DNA of 64,000 bases from CAZVRZ01 sp964629965 (GCA_964629965.1 CAZVRZ010000007.1:1-64000); one strand, 5' to 3'; shown: positions 25,339 through 34,230, numbered from the stretch's first letter. Program-made: numbers and translations. Notes: a model not told the origin generated them from the letters alone.

Positions 25339-27575
25339 GCCAGCTCCTCCTCGCTCAATTGTGAGAGCGCAATTTCGCGATATGTTTCGCAGCTTTCCAG
25401 TAGATGGCGGTGCTTACCCTTCCCCACCACCTGCCCGTCGTCCAGCACAATGATCTGGTCGGCATTCTTGATGGTAGCCACCCGCTGGGTTACAATCAAC
25501 ACAGTACTGTTGCCGGTCTTTTCTTTGAGCGCTTTGCGCAAAGCCGAGTCGGTTTTGAAATCCAGGGAAGAGAAACTATCATCGAAAATATAGATCGGCG
25601 GCTTTTTAACCAATGCCCGGGCAATCGCCAAGCGCTGTCTTTGGCCTCCCGACACATTGGAGCCGCCCTGGGCAATCTCGCTGTCCAGGCCGTCTGGCAT
25701 GTTGACGATGAATTCGTCTGCCTGGGCGATATCGATCGATTCTCGCACTGCGTCGGGGCTGGCGTTCTTATCGGCATACAGCAGGTTGCTCTCGATCGTG
25801 CCGGAGAACAGGAAACCCTTTTGGGGGATGTAGCCAATCCGGTCGCGCAGGTCGGCCTGGCGCACCTGACGAATGTCGATGCCATCCACATAGATCGCCC
25901 CTTCGGTCACATCGTAGAAGCGTGGGATCAGGTTGATGACGGTCGATTTACCGCAGCCGGTAGAACCGATAATGGCTGTCGTCTGTCCTGGCTCGGCCGT
26001 GAAGGTGATATCGCACAGCACATTTTCCTGCGCGCCTGGGTAGCGGAAAGCCACGTTGCGAAACTCGACCTGACCAGTAAATGGCTCCTGAAACGATTGA
26101 GGGGCGGCGGGATCATTGATGGCTGTCTCAGTTTCCAACACATCGGCAATACGCCCTCCAGAGACCGCAGCTCGCGGTAAAAAGATGAACATCATTGACA
26201 GCATCAAGAAGGAGAATACGATTTGCATCGCGTATTGCAAAAAGGCCATCATATCGCCCACCCGCATGGTCGATTGAGCCACCTGGTGAGCCCCGACCCA
26301 GATGATCAACAGCGATATGCCGCTCATGATCAGGTTCATTAGCGGCATCATCGTCACCATCACTCGCGACACAAAGAGGTTAACGTCGGTCAGGTCGCGA
26401 TTGGCTTTATCGAAGCGGCGTGTCTCGAATTCCTGCTTGTTAAAAGCCCGGATGACCATCATGCCTGACAGGTTTTCACGCGTCACCAGGTTGAGACGGT
26501 CGATCAGGCTTTGAATGATCTTGAACCTGGGCAGCGCTATCCAGAAAACGATCAGGATCAGGCTTAGCAAGGCTACCACTGCCACCGCAATGATCCACCA
26601 CATGGAAGCACCTTTTCCGATGGCGCGAATCACACCACCCACGCCGATGATCGGGGCAAAAAAGACCATGCGCAAGATCATAAAGGTAACCATTTGCACC
26701 TGGGTTACATCGTTGGTGGAGCGCGTGATCAGCGAGGCTGTAGAGAATTTGTCAAATTCAATGCTAGAGAAGCTCTCGACTTTCTTGAACAGATCCTTGC
26801 GGATATCGCGGGCGGCGCCGGCTGCCGTACGGCCTGCCAGGTAACCGGTGGCGATCGTACAAGCCCCACCCAGCAGCGAGATCAAGAGCATGGCGCCGCC
26901 GGTGCGCAGGATATAGTCCGATTGTACTTTGCTCGCATCCAGCCCCAGCGCCTCATATTCAGCCTTAACAGCGCCAATCGCCATCTGGCTGATCATGCTT
27001 TCGCCCAGGGTAGCAAATTTTTCATTCACGGCCTGGGTCATCTGAGCAAGCTGCGCCTCGGGCATTTTCTGCAGCAAGGCAAACAGGTCGGTTCCAGGCG
27101 GGAGCTTCGACAAATCGAACGACGAACCCTGCGCCATGGCGGTCGCTTTTTCGGGATCGGTCATGGCTTGCTGTAGAGTGTAAACCACCAAAAGCGATTT
27201 CGCCATAACCGGGTTGAGCGCATCTATCTGAGCCTGATCGAGGTCTTTGCGTACATAGACCGGCTCCTGAGCCAGAATTGGGTACTGATCGGTATATTTT
27301 TCATAATCCGGAGAAGCCTGATCCACCAGGGTAAAACTATCCAGGATAAGCGCTTTCTCGCTGGCGTTGGTGAAGAGCAGCATGCGGTTCATGGCGCTCT
27401 GGCGGATGGCGTATGGCACAGCATTTTCTATGCCGTCCTGCTGAATGCCGTTGTTGACGATTCTCGATAGGTAATCGGGCAGCGCCAGGTCGGCATTGGC
27501 TTGAACGAACAGCAGCACAATGTTCAGTAATACCATTAGGATGTAAGGTTTTAAATAGCGAACAAGTCTCAGCAT
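25335..27575 (-). CDS. heterodimeric ABC exporter, degenerate-site subunit with large outer loop
   Basis: A 746-residue half-transporter. The first membrane helix (about 8-25) is followed by an outer insert of about 190 residues (approximately 30-215) before TM2, which lengthens the usual 580 residues. The ATPase domain has GSTGCGKST, an intact signature VSGGQRQRLAIARA, but Walker B reads IYIFDDSFSSLD: the catalytic Glu is Asp. The H-loop also reads VTQRV, lacking the His. These are hallmarks of the non-hydrolysing site of heterodimeric exporters. GAGGAG lies 10 nt before the ATG. It is the first gene of the pair. Confidence 0.9.
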   Translation of the reverse strand: MLRLVRYLKPYILMVLLNIVLLFVQANADLALPDYLSRIVNNGIQQDGIENAVPYAIRQSAMNRMLLFTNASEKALILDSFTLVDQASPDYEKYTDQYPILAQEPVYVRKDLDQAQIDALNPVMAKSLLVVYTLQQAMTDPEKATAMAQGSSFDLSKLPPGTDLFALLQKMPEAQLAQMTQAVNEKFATLGESMISQMAIGAVKAEYEALGLDASKVQSDYILRTGGAMLLISLLGGACTIATGYLAGRTAAGAARDIRKDLFKKVESFSSIEFDKFSTASLITRSTNDVTQVQMVTFMILRMVFFAPIIGVGGVIRAIGKGASMWWIIAVAVVALLSLILIVFWIALPRFKIIQSLIDRLNLVTRENLSGMMVIRAFNKQEFETRRFDKANRDLTDVNLFVSRVMVTMMPLMNLIMSGISLLIIWVGAHQVAQSTMRVGDMMAFLQYAMQIVFSFLMLSMMFIFLPRAAVSGGRIADVLETETAINDPAAPQSFQEPFTGQVEFRNVAFRYPGAQENVLCDITFTAEPGQTTAIIGSTGCGKSTVINLIPRFYDVTEGAIYVDGIDIRQVRQADLRDRIGYIPQKGFLFSGTIESNLLYADKNASPDAVRESIDIAQADEFIVNMPDGLDSEIAQGGSNVSGGQRQRLAIARALVKKPPIYIFDDSFSSLDFKTDSALRKALKEKTGNSTVLIVTQRVATIKNADQIIVLDDGQVVGKGKHRHLLESCETYREIALSQLSEEELA

Positions 27576-27602
27576 ACAGGAAACACTCCTCGAAGGTGAG
27601 TA

Positions 27603-28937
27603 TTATAAGCCTGATTCGAAATAAATAGGGTTTGAGAGCAAAGCCGGCAGCAGCGGAACGCCCGGCAGAAAAGCACGCCAGATCTCCACGCGGGCGAAAC
27701 CGGGAGCCGCCATGGGATAGGTCACTCTCGCCGAACCCGCCGAAGGCGCTTCCAGGATCGTCTCACTGCTTGCAGCGGTGACCACTCGCAGCAAGTCGCC
27801 TGGAAGTAGATCGCCGGCGCGTATCTCTAGTTCTTTGACCTGGCGCCATTCCACCGTATCGCCCACAATCGCTTCGCCGGCGGTAAGCTCCAGCCAGGGC
27901 CCATTTGGAGCATAGGTGATGTATGTATGACCCTCTCGCAGCGCGGATAAGATATCGCTCGGTCCGGCAGACAGGGTATGCACACAGGTTGTTGGCCCGC
28001 CCAGGAAGATGAAGGGAGTATCGCGATGGTAATCGCTGCCGCCGCAGGCTGGGATCTTACGACCTGCGGCCAGCCAGTTTTGCCATAAACCGATCGTTTT
28101 CAAGTTCGCCGGGCACATTGGGCCATTCCAAATCTCCAAGAGATCAAATGGCACGCTTTGCAAATCGATGCGAAAACCGCAGTCTTCTTCAAAAGGGTGG
28201 TTGATGGTGATCAACGCACCGCGCCGGCGGGCGGAATTAAAACGAGCCTGTATTTCATCAAGGGTGTTGGCCGCGAAGGGTTCATCGTATGGCCGGTCAA
28301 TCCCCAGAAAATTGGCATGCCCCTGGAAGTGCGTCCATTCCACGCCGGGAATCAACGTCAGCACAGGCGCTCTGCCAGCAGCGTTGACCTCAGGCAGCGC
28401 CTGCCTGGAGACCATCTGGTTATGATCGGTAATTGCCAGGAAATCCAATCCATGGCGCACAGCCCGCCAGGCCAGTTCCTCAGCGGTCAAGAGGCCATCC
28501 GACGCCAGGGTATGGACGTGCAGATCCCCTTTGAGTAGGCGCCGGTGTTTATAATTGAATGCCAGCTCATAATTTACGTGGACTCCGCCAGGGGCAACCC
28601 GGTATGCTCCTACCAGAATGCGCCATTCGCCGGGAACAAGCCGGCAAGGCTGATAACCGGGCGTGGCTGACACCTCGCTGAGGTAAATAGTGCTCTTGCT
28701 GGCGCCCGAGGCACCCACTTGTTCGCCATCCGGAGCGACCAGCCCCAGGTCGATGATGTTGACCTGCTGGCGCTCGGTGAATGATACCGTACCAATCAGG
28801 GAGTCGCTTTCGTGATAGCCTGGATATTGGTAGCTCAAATTCAGCGACTCTACCTCCGGCGGCATGGTAAATGGCAGTTGGATATACTCCCCCTGCTGCT
28901 CAGCCGCAATAAAAATATCCAGGGTGATCTTATTCAT
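27603..28937 (-). CDS. PHP-domain phosphoesterase with an N-terminal carbohydrate/sensor-like domain
   Basis: A 444-residue protein. Residues 1-150 form a beta-rich domain. The PHP metal site begins at KGDLHVHTLASDGLLTAEEL, with ITDHNQ, IPGVEWTHFQGHANFLG, INHPFEEDC and CGGSDYH carrying the expected His/Asp ligands. It should hydrolyse a phosphodiester or phosphomonoester; the substrate is unknown. I start it at 28937 (AGGAG 8 nt upstream) because a longer frame runs antisense-like through a terminator hairpin and the end of the ArsA gene. It lies downstream of that hairpin, so it probably has its own promoter. Confidence 0.85.
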   Translation of the reverse strand: MNKITLDIFIAAEQQGEYIQLPFTMPPEVESLNLSYQYPGYHESDSLIGTVSFTERQQVNIIDLGLVAPDGEQVGASGASKSTIYLSEVSATPGYQPCRLVPGEWRILVGAYRVAPGGVHVNYELAFNYKHRRLLKGDLHVHTLASDGLLTAEELAWRAVRHGLDFLAITDHNQMVSRQALPEVNAAGRAPVLTLIPGVEWTHFQGHANFLGIDRPYDEPFAANTLDEIQARFNSARRRGALITINHPFEEDCGFRIDLQSVPFDLLEIWNGPMCPANLKTIGLWQNWLAAGRKIPACGGSDYHRDTPFIFLGGPTTCVHTLSAGPSDILSALREGHTYITYAPNGPWLELTAGEAIVGDTVEWRQVKELEIRAGDLLPGDLLRVVTAASSETILEAPSAGSARVTYPMAAPGFARVEIWRAFLPGVPLLPALLSNPIYFESGL

Positions 28938-29006
28938 AGGTAGCTCTCCTCTCAAGCGGAAGGGGTAGTGCCAAGGGTGGATGCGAGAAAGCGCCGGATC
29001 TGCATT

Positions 29007-29048
29007 TATAAACAAAAACTGGGGTGATTCCGCCAGTTTTTGTTTATA
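29007..29048 (-). terminator. perfect 16-bp inverted repeat ending the ArsA operon
   Basis: Arms 29007-29022 and 29033-29048 are exact complements with a 10-nt loop. On the minus strand the 3' arm contains TTTTTGTTTAT, so it works as an intrinsic terminator for the five-gene ArsA operon. Confidence 0.75.
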
Positions 29049-29127
29049 TATATTTTCGCCCTTTGGAGCTGCTTTCAGGGCTGTTTGGTTATTCTTTCCA
29101 GGGACTTCCTTGTTATTCGTATAGACT

Positions 29128-30111
29128 TTATTCGAATAACAGGTTAGCCATCCGGTTGAGCATGTCCACGCCGCGCACTTCCGTTTCCAGCAGCGGCAGG
29201 ACGGCGCGCACGCGGTTGCCAAATTCCTGGTCGATTTTCTCCATATACGCATCTTGCATGGAGACCCGATTTTTTACAAAATCTGGCGAGTCTTCTTTCA
29301 CACTGCTCTTGTCAATCTGCATATTAACCACCACGCCGCCCACAGGGATATTGAACTCGTGGAACCAATCGATAAAGCGGGTGATCACCGCGATCGGCAG
29401 TGCTTCAGGTAAAGTCACAAAGAAGAACGAAGTCAATGCTTCATCTGTCAACAAATCTTTGGCATGCGCCATGCGCTGCCGCAGATTCAGCAAATATTCC
29501 ATCAGCGGATCTTTCTCTTTTTTCTTCTTGCTGTAAGAAAGCAGATCTTTCAAGCTGGAGGCCTCTTCGCGGCTTTGTACCATTTTATTAACCCACATGG
29601 AATATACGCTCGACATACCTAACAAGCGGCGGGCGTTGGCGGTTGGCGCAGTATCGAATACGTATGCATCATACTCATTTTGGAACATGAGATCGATCAT
29701 GTTCTCAAACATGGCTGATTCCTCAAATGAGGGATTCATCGTAGCCGATTCCACAAATTCATCTGCCTTGGTTTTAATATCGGCAAATTTCAGGAACCAC
29801 TCGATCTTTTCGCGAATCTCGTTCTTGGATTTTTCAATAGTTTCTTTGGTGTCAATTTCGTACGCCCATAGGTTTGCTGCACCCGTGACAGGGGTCGGTT
29901 TACCAAACACATCCTGTCCGAGCATGCTGCTTAATGAGTGGACGGGATTGGTAGAAGCCAACAGTGTACGTTTGTCCTGCTGTGCGGCCCAGAGGGAGGC
30001 TGTGCCTGCCAGCACGGTTTTTCCAACCCCACCTTTGCCACCAAAGAAAAGGTACTTCAGATTGGGGTTATTCGCCATGTATTTTTTCATCGAAATTTCA
30101 ATGGGAGCCAT
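29128..30111 (-). CDS. ArsA/Get3-family ATPase with the switch I Asp replaced by Asn
   Basis: A 327-residue deviant-Walker P-loop ATPase: FFGGKGGVGKT (residues 22-32), with the intermolecular 'signature' Lys26. The switch I region reads LLASTNPVHSLSSMLG; the residue equal to Asp57 of yeast Get3 (STDPAHS), which activates water, is Asn55. The C-terminal part has helical segments for client binding but no CxxC zinc site. It is the last gene of the operon, 3 bp after its ATPase partner. Together they may form a heterodimer with one impaired site. Arsenite partners (ArsB, ArsR, ArsC) are absent, so arsenic pumping is unlikely. Confidence 0.85.
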   Translation of the reverse strand: MAPIEISMKKYMANNPNLKYLFFGGKGGVGKTVLAGTASLWAAQQDKRTLLASTNPVHSLSSMLGQDVFGKPTPVTGAANLWAYEIDTKETIEKSKNEIREKIEWFLKFADIKTKADEFVESATMNPSFEESAMFENMIDLMFQNEYDAYVFDTAPTANARRLLGMSSVYSMWVNKMVQSREEASSLKDLLSYSKKKKEKDPLMEYLLNLRQRMAHAKDLLTDEALTSFFFVTLPEALPIAVITRFIDWFHEFNIPVGGVVVNMQIDKSSVKEDSPDFVKNRVSMQDAYMEKIDQEFGNRVRAVLPLLETEVRGVDMLNRMANLLFE

Positions 30112-30114
30112 GCC

Positions 30115-31095
30115 TCACCTCTCATCCTCAAACAGGGCTTTTGCAACGCGCTCGATCATTGGCAGTCCCGTGATATCGCGCTCGAATTCGGGAACGCTGG
30201 TCAGTACTTCACTGCCGAAGGTCTGCTGGATTTTCTCTACATATTTTTTCTGCATTTCCATTCGGTTGCGCAAGTAATCTGGAATGTTTCCAGAGGCCAG
30301 TTCTTTTGGAATAATACGATTAACGATGTATCCTGAAAGCGGCACATTGTATTTAGCAAACAAACCGGCAGCTTTCTGCGTGTCCAAGATGATCATTTCT
30401 TCTGGCACAAGCACAAAATAGAAGGCGGTTTTTTCTTTGTCGGTCAGGATACTGGATGAGGCGTTGATCCGATGCTTGATGTATTGCAGTTCCTTGAGAA
30501 TTTGGTCCTCTTCGGATTCTTTGTCGCGCTTCATCACTGCTGCAACCTGGTCGTACTCGGCCATTTCCTCGCGTAACCCGGTGATCTTGTCGATCCACTG
30601 ATCGTAAACGGAGGCCATGCTCAGGTAATAAAGCGCATGCCCCAGCGGGACGAGATCGTAGATGTAATAATCGTATTCGCCGCTGACAACAATATCGACC
30701 ACTTCATCGAAAATGGCGCTTTCTTCCATCGCCGGTTCGGCTGCAGCGGCCTGGATATAGTTTTCAATTTCCTCAGGGACTTTATCAAGCCCGTACATAT
30801 CCAGGATCTTTTGGCGGATCTCATCCTGGTATTCACGGATGCGCTGATCTGCATCGATCTCTTGGGCATATAAATTGGGCATGATCTCGACAGGTCCTTG
30901 ACCGAAGATGTTTTTCTCAAAGATGTCGGATAAGCTGGCCTGAGGATCCACAGAGAAGACCAACACCCTGTAGCCTTGTTTTGCCAGCCAATAAGCGGTA
31001 GCAGCGCTGAAGGTGGTTTTTCCAAGCCCGCCTTTACCACCAAACATAATATACCGGCGGTTTGGATTATTTTCAAAGATTTCGCGTAATGACAT
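30115..31095 (-). CDS. ArsA/Get3-family ATPase with intact switch I
   Basis: A 326-residue paralogue of the next gene. The P-loop is MFGGKGGLGKTT (residues 18-29) and switch I reads VFSVDPQASLSDIF with Asp50 in the catalytic position. The remainder has helical insertions (residues 75-240) that in Get3 form the hydrophobic client groove. The two ATPases share a common ending (LP..E.EVRGVDMLNRMA / VPEFERDITGLPMIERVA). It follows two genes for hydrophobic small proteins. I infer a membrane-protein targeting or assembly role by analogy with Get3, which binds tail-anchored proteins; this is not shown. Confidence 0.86.
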   Translation of the reverse strand: MSLREIFENNPNRRYIMFGGKGGLGKTTFSAATAYWLAKQGYRVLVFSVDPQASLSDIFEKNIFGQGPVEIMPNLYAQEIDADQRIREYQDEIRQKILDMYGLDKVPEEIENYIQAAAAEPAMEESAIFDEVVDIVVSGEYDYYIYDLVPLGHALYYLSMASVYDQWIDKITGLREEMAEYDQVAAVMKRDKESEEDQILKELQYIKHRINASSSILTDKEKTAFYFVLVPEEMIILDTQKAAGLFAKYNVPLSGYIVNRIIPKELASGNIPDYLRNRMEMQKKYVEKIQQTFGSEVLTSVPEFERDITGLPMIERVAKALFEDER

Positions 31096-31104
31096 AGTAA
31101 GCTC

Positions 31105-31374
31105 CTAAGCCAGGGCGTCAGTCAGATCTCTTTCACGCAGCATACGCCGTTTCCAGGTGCTGATCTGGGGCACCACGTAGGGCAAAAGGCGCAAGCTGTA
31201 GTAGGGGGGCAGGATAGGGATACCTAACAGATCGCCCATTGTGATGAGGATGAAAAGGTGTTCCATGCTGCCACGCGTTTTGAGGGCATAACGGGCCATG
31301 TCGTGGCCTGCCATACCATATAGAACGCTTTTAACGTTATCCCAAAACCCAGGCTTTTTCTCTTGATCAGACAT
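31105..31374 (-). CDS. small hydrophobic protein of the ArsA operon, copy 1
   Basis: An 89-residue protein. A charged N terminus is followed by MEHLFILITMGDLLGIPILPPYY, a hydrophobic hairpin broken by Pro-Pro, and a basic tail ending RRMLRERDLTDALA. It is clearly homologous to the 107-residue protein encoded just upstream; the shared core is GDLLGIPILPPYY plus W-K-R-x-M-L-R-E-R-D-L-T-D. AAAGGAG lies 8 nt before the ATG. It ends 9 bp before the first ArsA-like gene. Likely a membrane-associated partner or client of the ATPases. Family not recognised. Confidence 0.8.
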   Translation of the reverse strand: MSDQEKKPGFWDNVKSVLYGMAGHDMARYALKTRGSMEHLFILITMGDLLGIPILPPYYSLRLLPYVVPQISTWKRRMLRERDLTDALA

Positions 31375-31448
31375 GATATATGCTCCTTTGATTTAGTAAA
31401 CTTTAGAACGCAAGCTAATATATGTGTGTTATTCCGATATTCATTCCC

Positions 31449-31772
31449 TTATGTGATCTCTTGATCACACAGGTCGGTCAGATCTCGTTCACGTAACATA
31501 CTGCGCTTCCAGCCGGTGATATTCGGGGCGACAAAGGGCAGCAGGCGTAAGGTGTAGTAGGGTGGAAGAATGGGAATGCCTAGCAGATCTCCAAAGACGA
31601 TCAAGATGAATAAATGCTCCAGGTGAGATCGTTCTTTATTCAAATCTCTTACCATCTCGTAAATGGAAGCGCCATAGATCATGTCACCAAGCGCTTTAAA
31701 CGCTGTACGGATCAATGCAAGTGGTCGTTGAAAAAAGTTCTCGGTGTTTGACAAGGCTCTATACTTTACCAT
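31449..31772 (-). CDS. small hydrophobic protein of the ArsA operon, copy 2
   Basis: A 107-residue paralogue of the previous gene, with a longer N terminus (MVKYRALSNTENFFQRPLAL). It shares the LEHLFILIVFGDLLG / IPILPPYYTLRLLP core and the closing MLRERDLTDL. The two differ mainly before the hydrophobic hairpin. It starts 4 bp after the thioredoxin-like gene, so it belongs to the same transcript. A tandem copy with a conserved core suggests a hetero-oligomer matching the two unlike ATPases. Confidence 0.8.
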   Translation of the reverse strand: MVKYRALSNTENFFQRPLALIRTAFKALGDMIYGASIYEMVRDLNKERSHLEHLFILIVFGDLLGIPILPPYYTLRLLPFVAPNITGWKRSMLRERDLTDLCDQEIT

Positions 31773-31776
31773 ATTC

Positions 31777-32163
31777 TCAGGCTTGTGGCGTAACGCCTGC
31801 CATGCGGATGAGTTGGTCTAGCAACTCTGTATCCCATCCGACCAGCTTCGTTCGTTTATTCACAAGAAAAGTTGGGTAACGCCTTATGCCATGGCGGATG
31901 GACTTCAACAGACCCTGGAATGAGCGAGGGTCCCAGATACGGATTAGTATACCGCTATTATACCGATCTGCCAGGGTGAAAATAATCCCTGATAAACGTT
32001 TGAAATCGTTTTGCCATTCAGGTGGGTATTCTTCCAGGCCGCGCTCGTAAGGCGCCTGGACAAGCTCCGTCTGCGTAATCAACGCTTCACAAGTCAGGCA
32101 CATTCCCCAACCCTCGGGGATCGGAAAGAAAATATCGATTGGGATGGCGCTTTTTGCAATCAT
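31777..32163 (-). CDS. thioredoxin-like protein with CLTC motif
   Basis: A 128-residue protein. After a strand (IPIDIFFPI) comes C22-L-T-C25 in GWGMCLTCEALI, placed as in thioredoxin-fold redox proteins. Later the segment RRYPTFLVNKRTKLVGW matches the cis-Pro strand and turn of thioredoxins. No signal peptide is visible, so it is cytoplasmic. It is the first gene of the five-gene operon. A thiol redox protein beside ArsA-like ATPases suggests redox control or metal transfer, as Get3 itself is redox-switched in yeast. Confidence 0.75.
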   Translation of the reverse strand: MIAKSAIPIDIFFPIPEGWGMCLTCEALITQTELVQAPYERGLEEYPPEWQNDFKRLSGIIFTLADRYNSGILIRIWDPRSFQGLLKSIRHGIRRYPTFLVNKRTKLVGWDTELLDQLIRMAGVTPQA

Positions 32164-32198
32164 GTTTGAAGATATGTGGCTGTCCCAATAGAGAAACT

Positions 32199-32240
32199 TG
32201 GGGAGAAGCGTTCACCATCAATGATGGTCGCTTCTCCCCA
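32199..32240 (-). terminator. long hairpin downstream of cstA
   Basis: TGGGGAGAAGCG (32199-32210) pairs with CGCTTCTCCCCA (32229-32240). The loop contains a second, near-palindromic pairing (ACCAT with ATGGT). It lies between the cstA stop and the start of the thioredoxin-like gene, so it probably terminates cstA on the minus strand. Confidence 0.65.
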
Positions 32241-32260
32241 TTAACTCTATCTTTGGCGAA

Positions 32261-32295
32261 GAGGCTGTCCGAAAAGGGGCCATTTGGACAGCCTC
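32261..32295 (-). terminator. second hairpin downstream of cstA
   Basis: GAGGCTGTCC (32261-32270) pairs exactly with GGACAGCCTC (32286-32295). Two hairpins in a row stop cstA transcripts from entering the ArsA operon. GGCTGTCC recurs at 32178-32185. Confidence 0.6.
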
Positions 32296-32312
32296 ATATC
32301 AGAAGCGAACTT

Positions 32313-34094
32313 TTAGGCCTTGACCTTGGCGCCTTCTGCACGAGATCGCTGGAAGGCTTTGTAAGAATCCCAACCCAGGATCAGGGCAGAAATAACCAGA
32401 TAAATTGCGATCAGGCCGGCTAACCAATTGCCGATAACTTTGTCCATCGTCAGGCCGGGCGTGGTTAATACCTGGTTGATCACATTGTAGGCAGTGATCA
32501 GTAGGGCCACAATGGTGGTGATGAACATGAACAAGAAGGGGATCAATGTCCACAGGTAATTTTTGCCTTTGGACATCAACCAGAGCGTGACCAGCAAGAG
32601 GGCCAGGGCAGCCATGAGTTGGTTGGCGCCGCCAAACAATACCCAGATGCGCGCCCAGAATCCGGTGTAGATTAAAATGGCGGAGAGCACCAGGGCCACG
32701 ATCGTGCCAAAGGCGGAATTCTTAAGCAGCGGTACACGCTCGCCCAGGAATTCTGCGGAAGCAACCCGCATGAATCGCACCACCAGGTACATAATGGTGA
32801 GTCCCATCAGGCTCAAGAATACTGAGCCGTAGGGTAAGCCGAAGGTAACCGGCACGCCGACTTTAGACATCATTTCGCTCAAGCCGGCTGCAAAGATGCC
32901 TGCATTCTTGCCGGCTGCTACCATGCTAACGTAACCGGCGAACCCCTTGGTAACGCCAACGCCTACCACAGCCGTCAGCAGTGAGAGCACGGCCAGGAAC
33001 ATTTCCAGGAACATGGCGCCGCCGCCCACAAACAGGGCGTCCGTTTCCTTCTCCAATTGGCGGGCAGTGCCAGAGGAAGACACCAGGCTGTGCCAACCGG
33101 AGACTGCACCGCAAGCGATGGTGACAAACAAAATTGGCCACAAAGCGCCCAATGCCAGCGGCTTCGTTTCTACTCCGGAGCAATCTGCTGCTGCGCACAA
33201 GTCACCCTGCCAATTGGTAAAGGCGGGGAAGTCAGCCGGGAAGGCTGGGTGCCAGATCAGAAGGCCGATGGTACCGGCCAGGATGCCTAAGAAGACGATC
33301 CAGAAAGCTACGTAGTTAATGGGCTGCGCCCAACGCCAGATGGGCAAGGTGGCACCGAAATAGCAAATGATCAGCACGATCAGGCTCCAAATGAACTGGG
33401 CCTGGGTTACTGTTCCGAATAAGACCGGAGATTTTTCACCACCATTGATCGCCATGAAAAGGTTCTTGACGGGTGCAAGGGTGCTCAGCCAAATGCCAAT
33501 GAAAGCCAGGACAACGGTCGCAACGCTCGTCACGATGATATCCATCTTCCATTTGTACGTCATTTGGCCTGCCAGCAAGCCTATGCCTATGACGAGCAGC
33601 ACGCCTAATGGCACTGCCGGGTTAGTCATCAGGTCAAATCCTACGATCTTGCCAAACGCGGCCATGATGAGCAGAAGATAGAAGTAGATAAAGGTTAGCA
33701 ATATTGTCCGGGCTCGCGGGGAAATGAAGCGATAGCTCATTGAGCCAAAAGATTGGCCGTCTTCACGCACGCCGAGCATAATGCTGGAATAATCCTGTAC
33801 CCAGCCGATAAAGAAGGTACCAAAGATCACCCACAACAGCGCGGGAAGCCAGCCCCATTGAACGGCTATGATGGGGCCAGTGATCGGTCCCAGGGCTGCG
33901 ATTGACTTGAATTGATAGCCAAACAAAACGTTTCGATTGGCCGGGGTGAAATCCACACCATCCATGTACATCTTGGCCGGGGTGGCTTTCTTGTCGTCGG
34001 GGATGATCACTTTCTGGTTGATCGTTCGGGCGTAAAACCCATACCCAACGGCTATCGCGACAAATCCAATGATAAGAGTTAGAACGGCATTCAT
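32313..34094 (-). CDS. cstA: carbon starvation protein A (peptide/pyruvate transporter)
   Basis: A 593-residue polytopic protein with about 16 hydrophobic segments. CstA landmarks are the N-terminal segment KMYMDGVDFTPANRNVLFGYQ, the conserved 'SIAALGPITGPIIAVQWGW' and 'GWVQDYSSIMLGVREDG'. CstA-family proteins take up peptides or pyruvate under carbon limitation; which one here is not known. The full conserved core is present and the length fits the shorter (about 600-residue) CstA subgroup. AGGAG lies about 12 nt before the ATG, further than usual. Confidence 0.92.
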   Translation of the reverse strand: MNAVLTLIIGFVAIAVGYGFYARTINQKVIIPDDKKATPAKMYMDGVDFTPANRNVLFGYQFKSIAALGPITGPIIAVQWGWLPALLWVIFGTFFIGWVQDYSSIMLGVREDGQSFGSMSYRFISPRARTILLTFIYFYLLLIMAAFGKIVGFDLMTNPAVPLGVLLVIGIGLLAGQMTYKWKMDIIVTSVATVVLAFIGIWLSTLAPVKNLFMAINGGEKSPVLFGTVTQAQFIWSLIVLIICYFGATLPIWRWAQPINYVAFWIVFLGILAGTIGLLIWHPAFPADFPAFTNWQGDLCAAADCSGVETKPLALGALWPILFVTIACGAVSGWHSLVSSSGTARQLEKETDALFVGGGAMFLEMFLAVLSLLTAVVGVGVTKGFAGYVSMVAAGKNAGIFAAGLSEMMSKVGVPVTFGLPYGSVFLSLMGLTIMYLVVRFMRVASAEFLGERVPLLKNSAFGTIVALVLSAILIYTGFWARIWVLFGGANQLMAALALLLVTLWLMSKGKNYLWTLIPFLFMFITTIVALLITAYNVINQVLTTPGLTMDKVIGNWLAGLIAIYLVISALILGWDSYKAFQRSRAEGAKVKA

Positions 34095-34230
34095 AAATTG
34101 ATTATTCTCCTCTATAGGTGATTAGAACATTGGTTTTTACACCGGAATGACCGGCTAGCGATCGATACGGGGGAAAGAGTTCGATATACTTTGGCGATAG
34201 AGCACCTCCTTTGATATAACAAAAAAGTGA

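Noticed and set aside
27603..29252. Longer start for the PHP protein (about 105 extra residues)
   Set aside because: The extra part runs through the 16-bp inverted repeat and into the end of the ArsA gene in another frame, with no ribosome site. The ATG at 28937 has AGGAG.
29128..32163. Arsenic resistance operon
   Set aside because: ArsA-like ATPases alone do not show this. There is no ArsB, ArsC, ArsD or ArsR and no Cys triad for arsenite in the ATPases.
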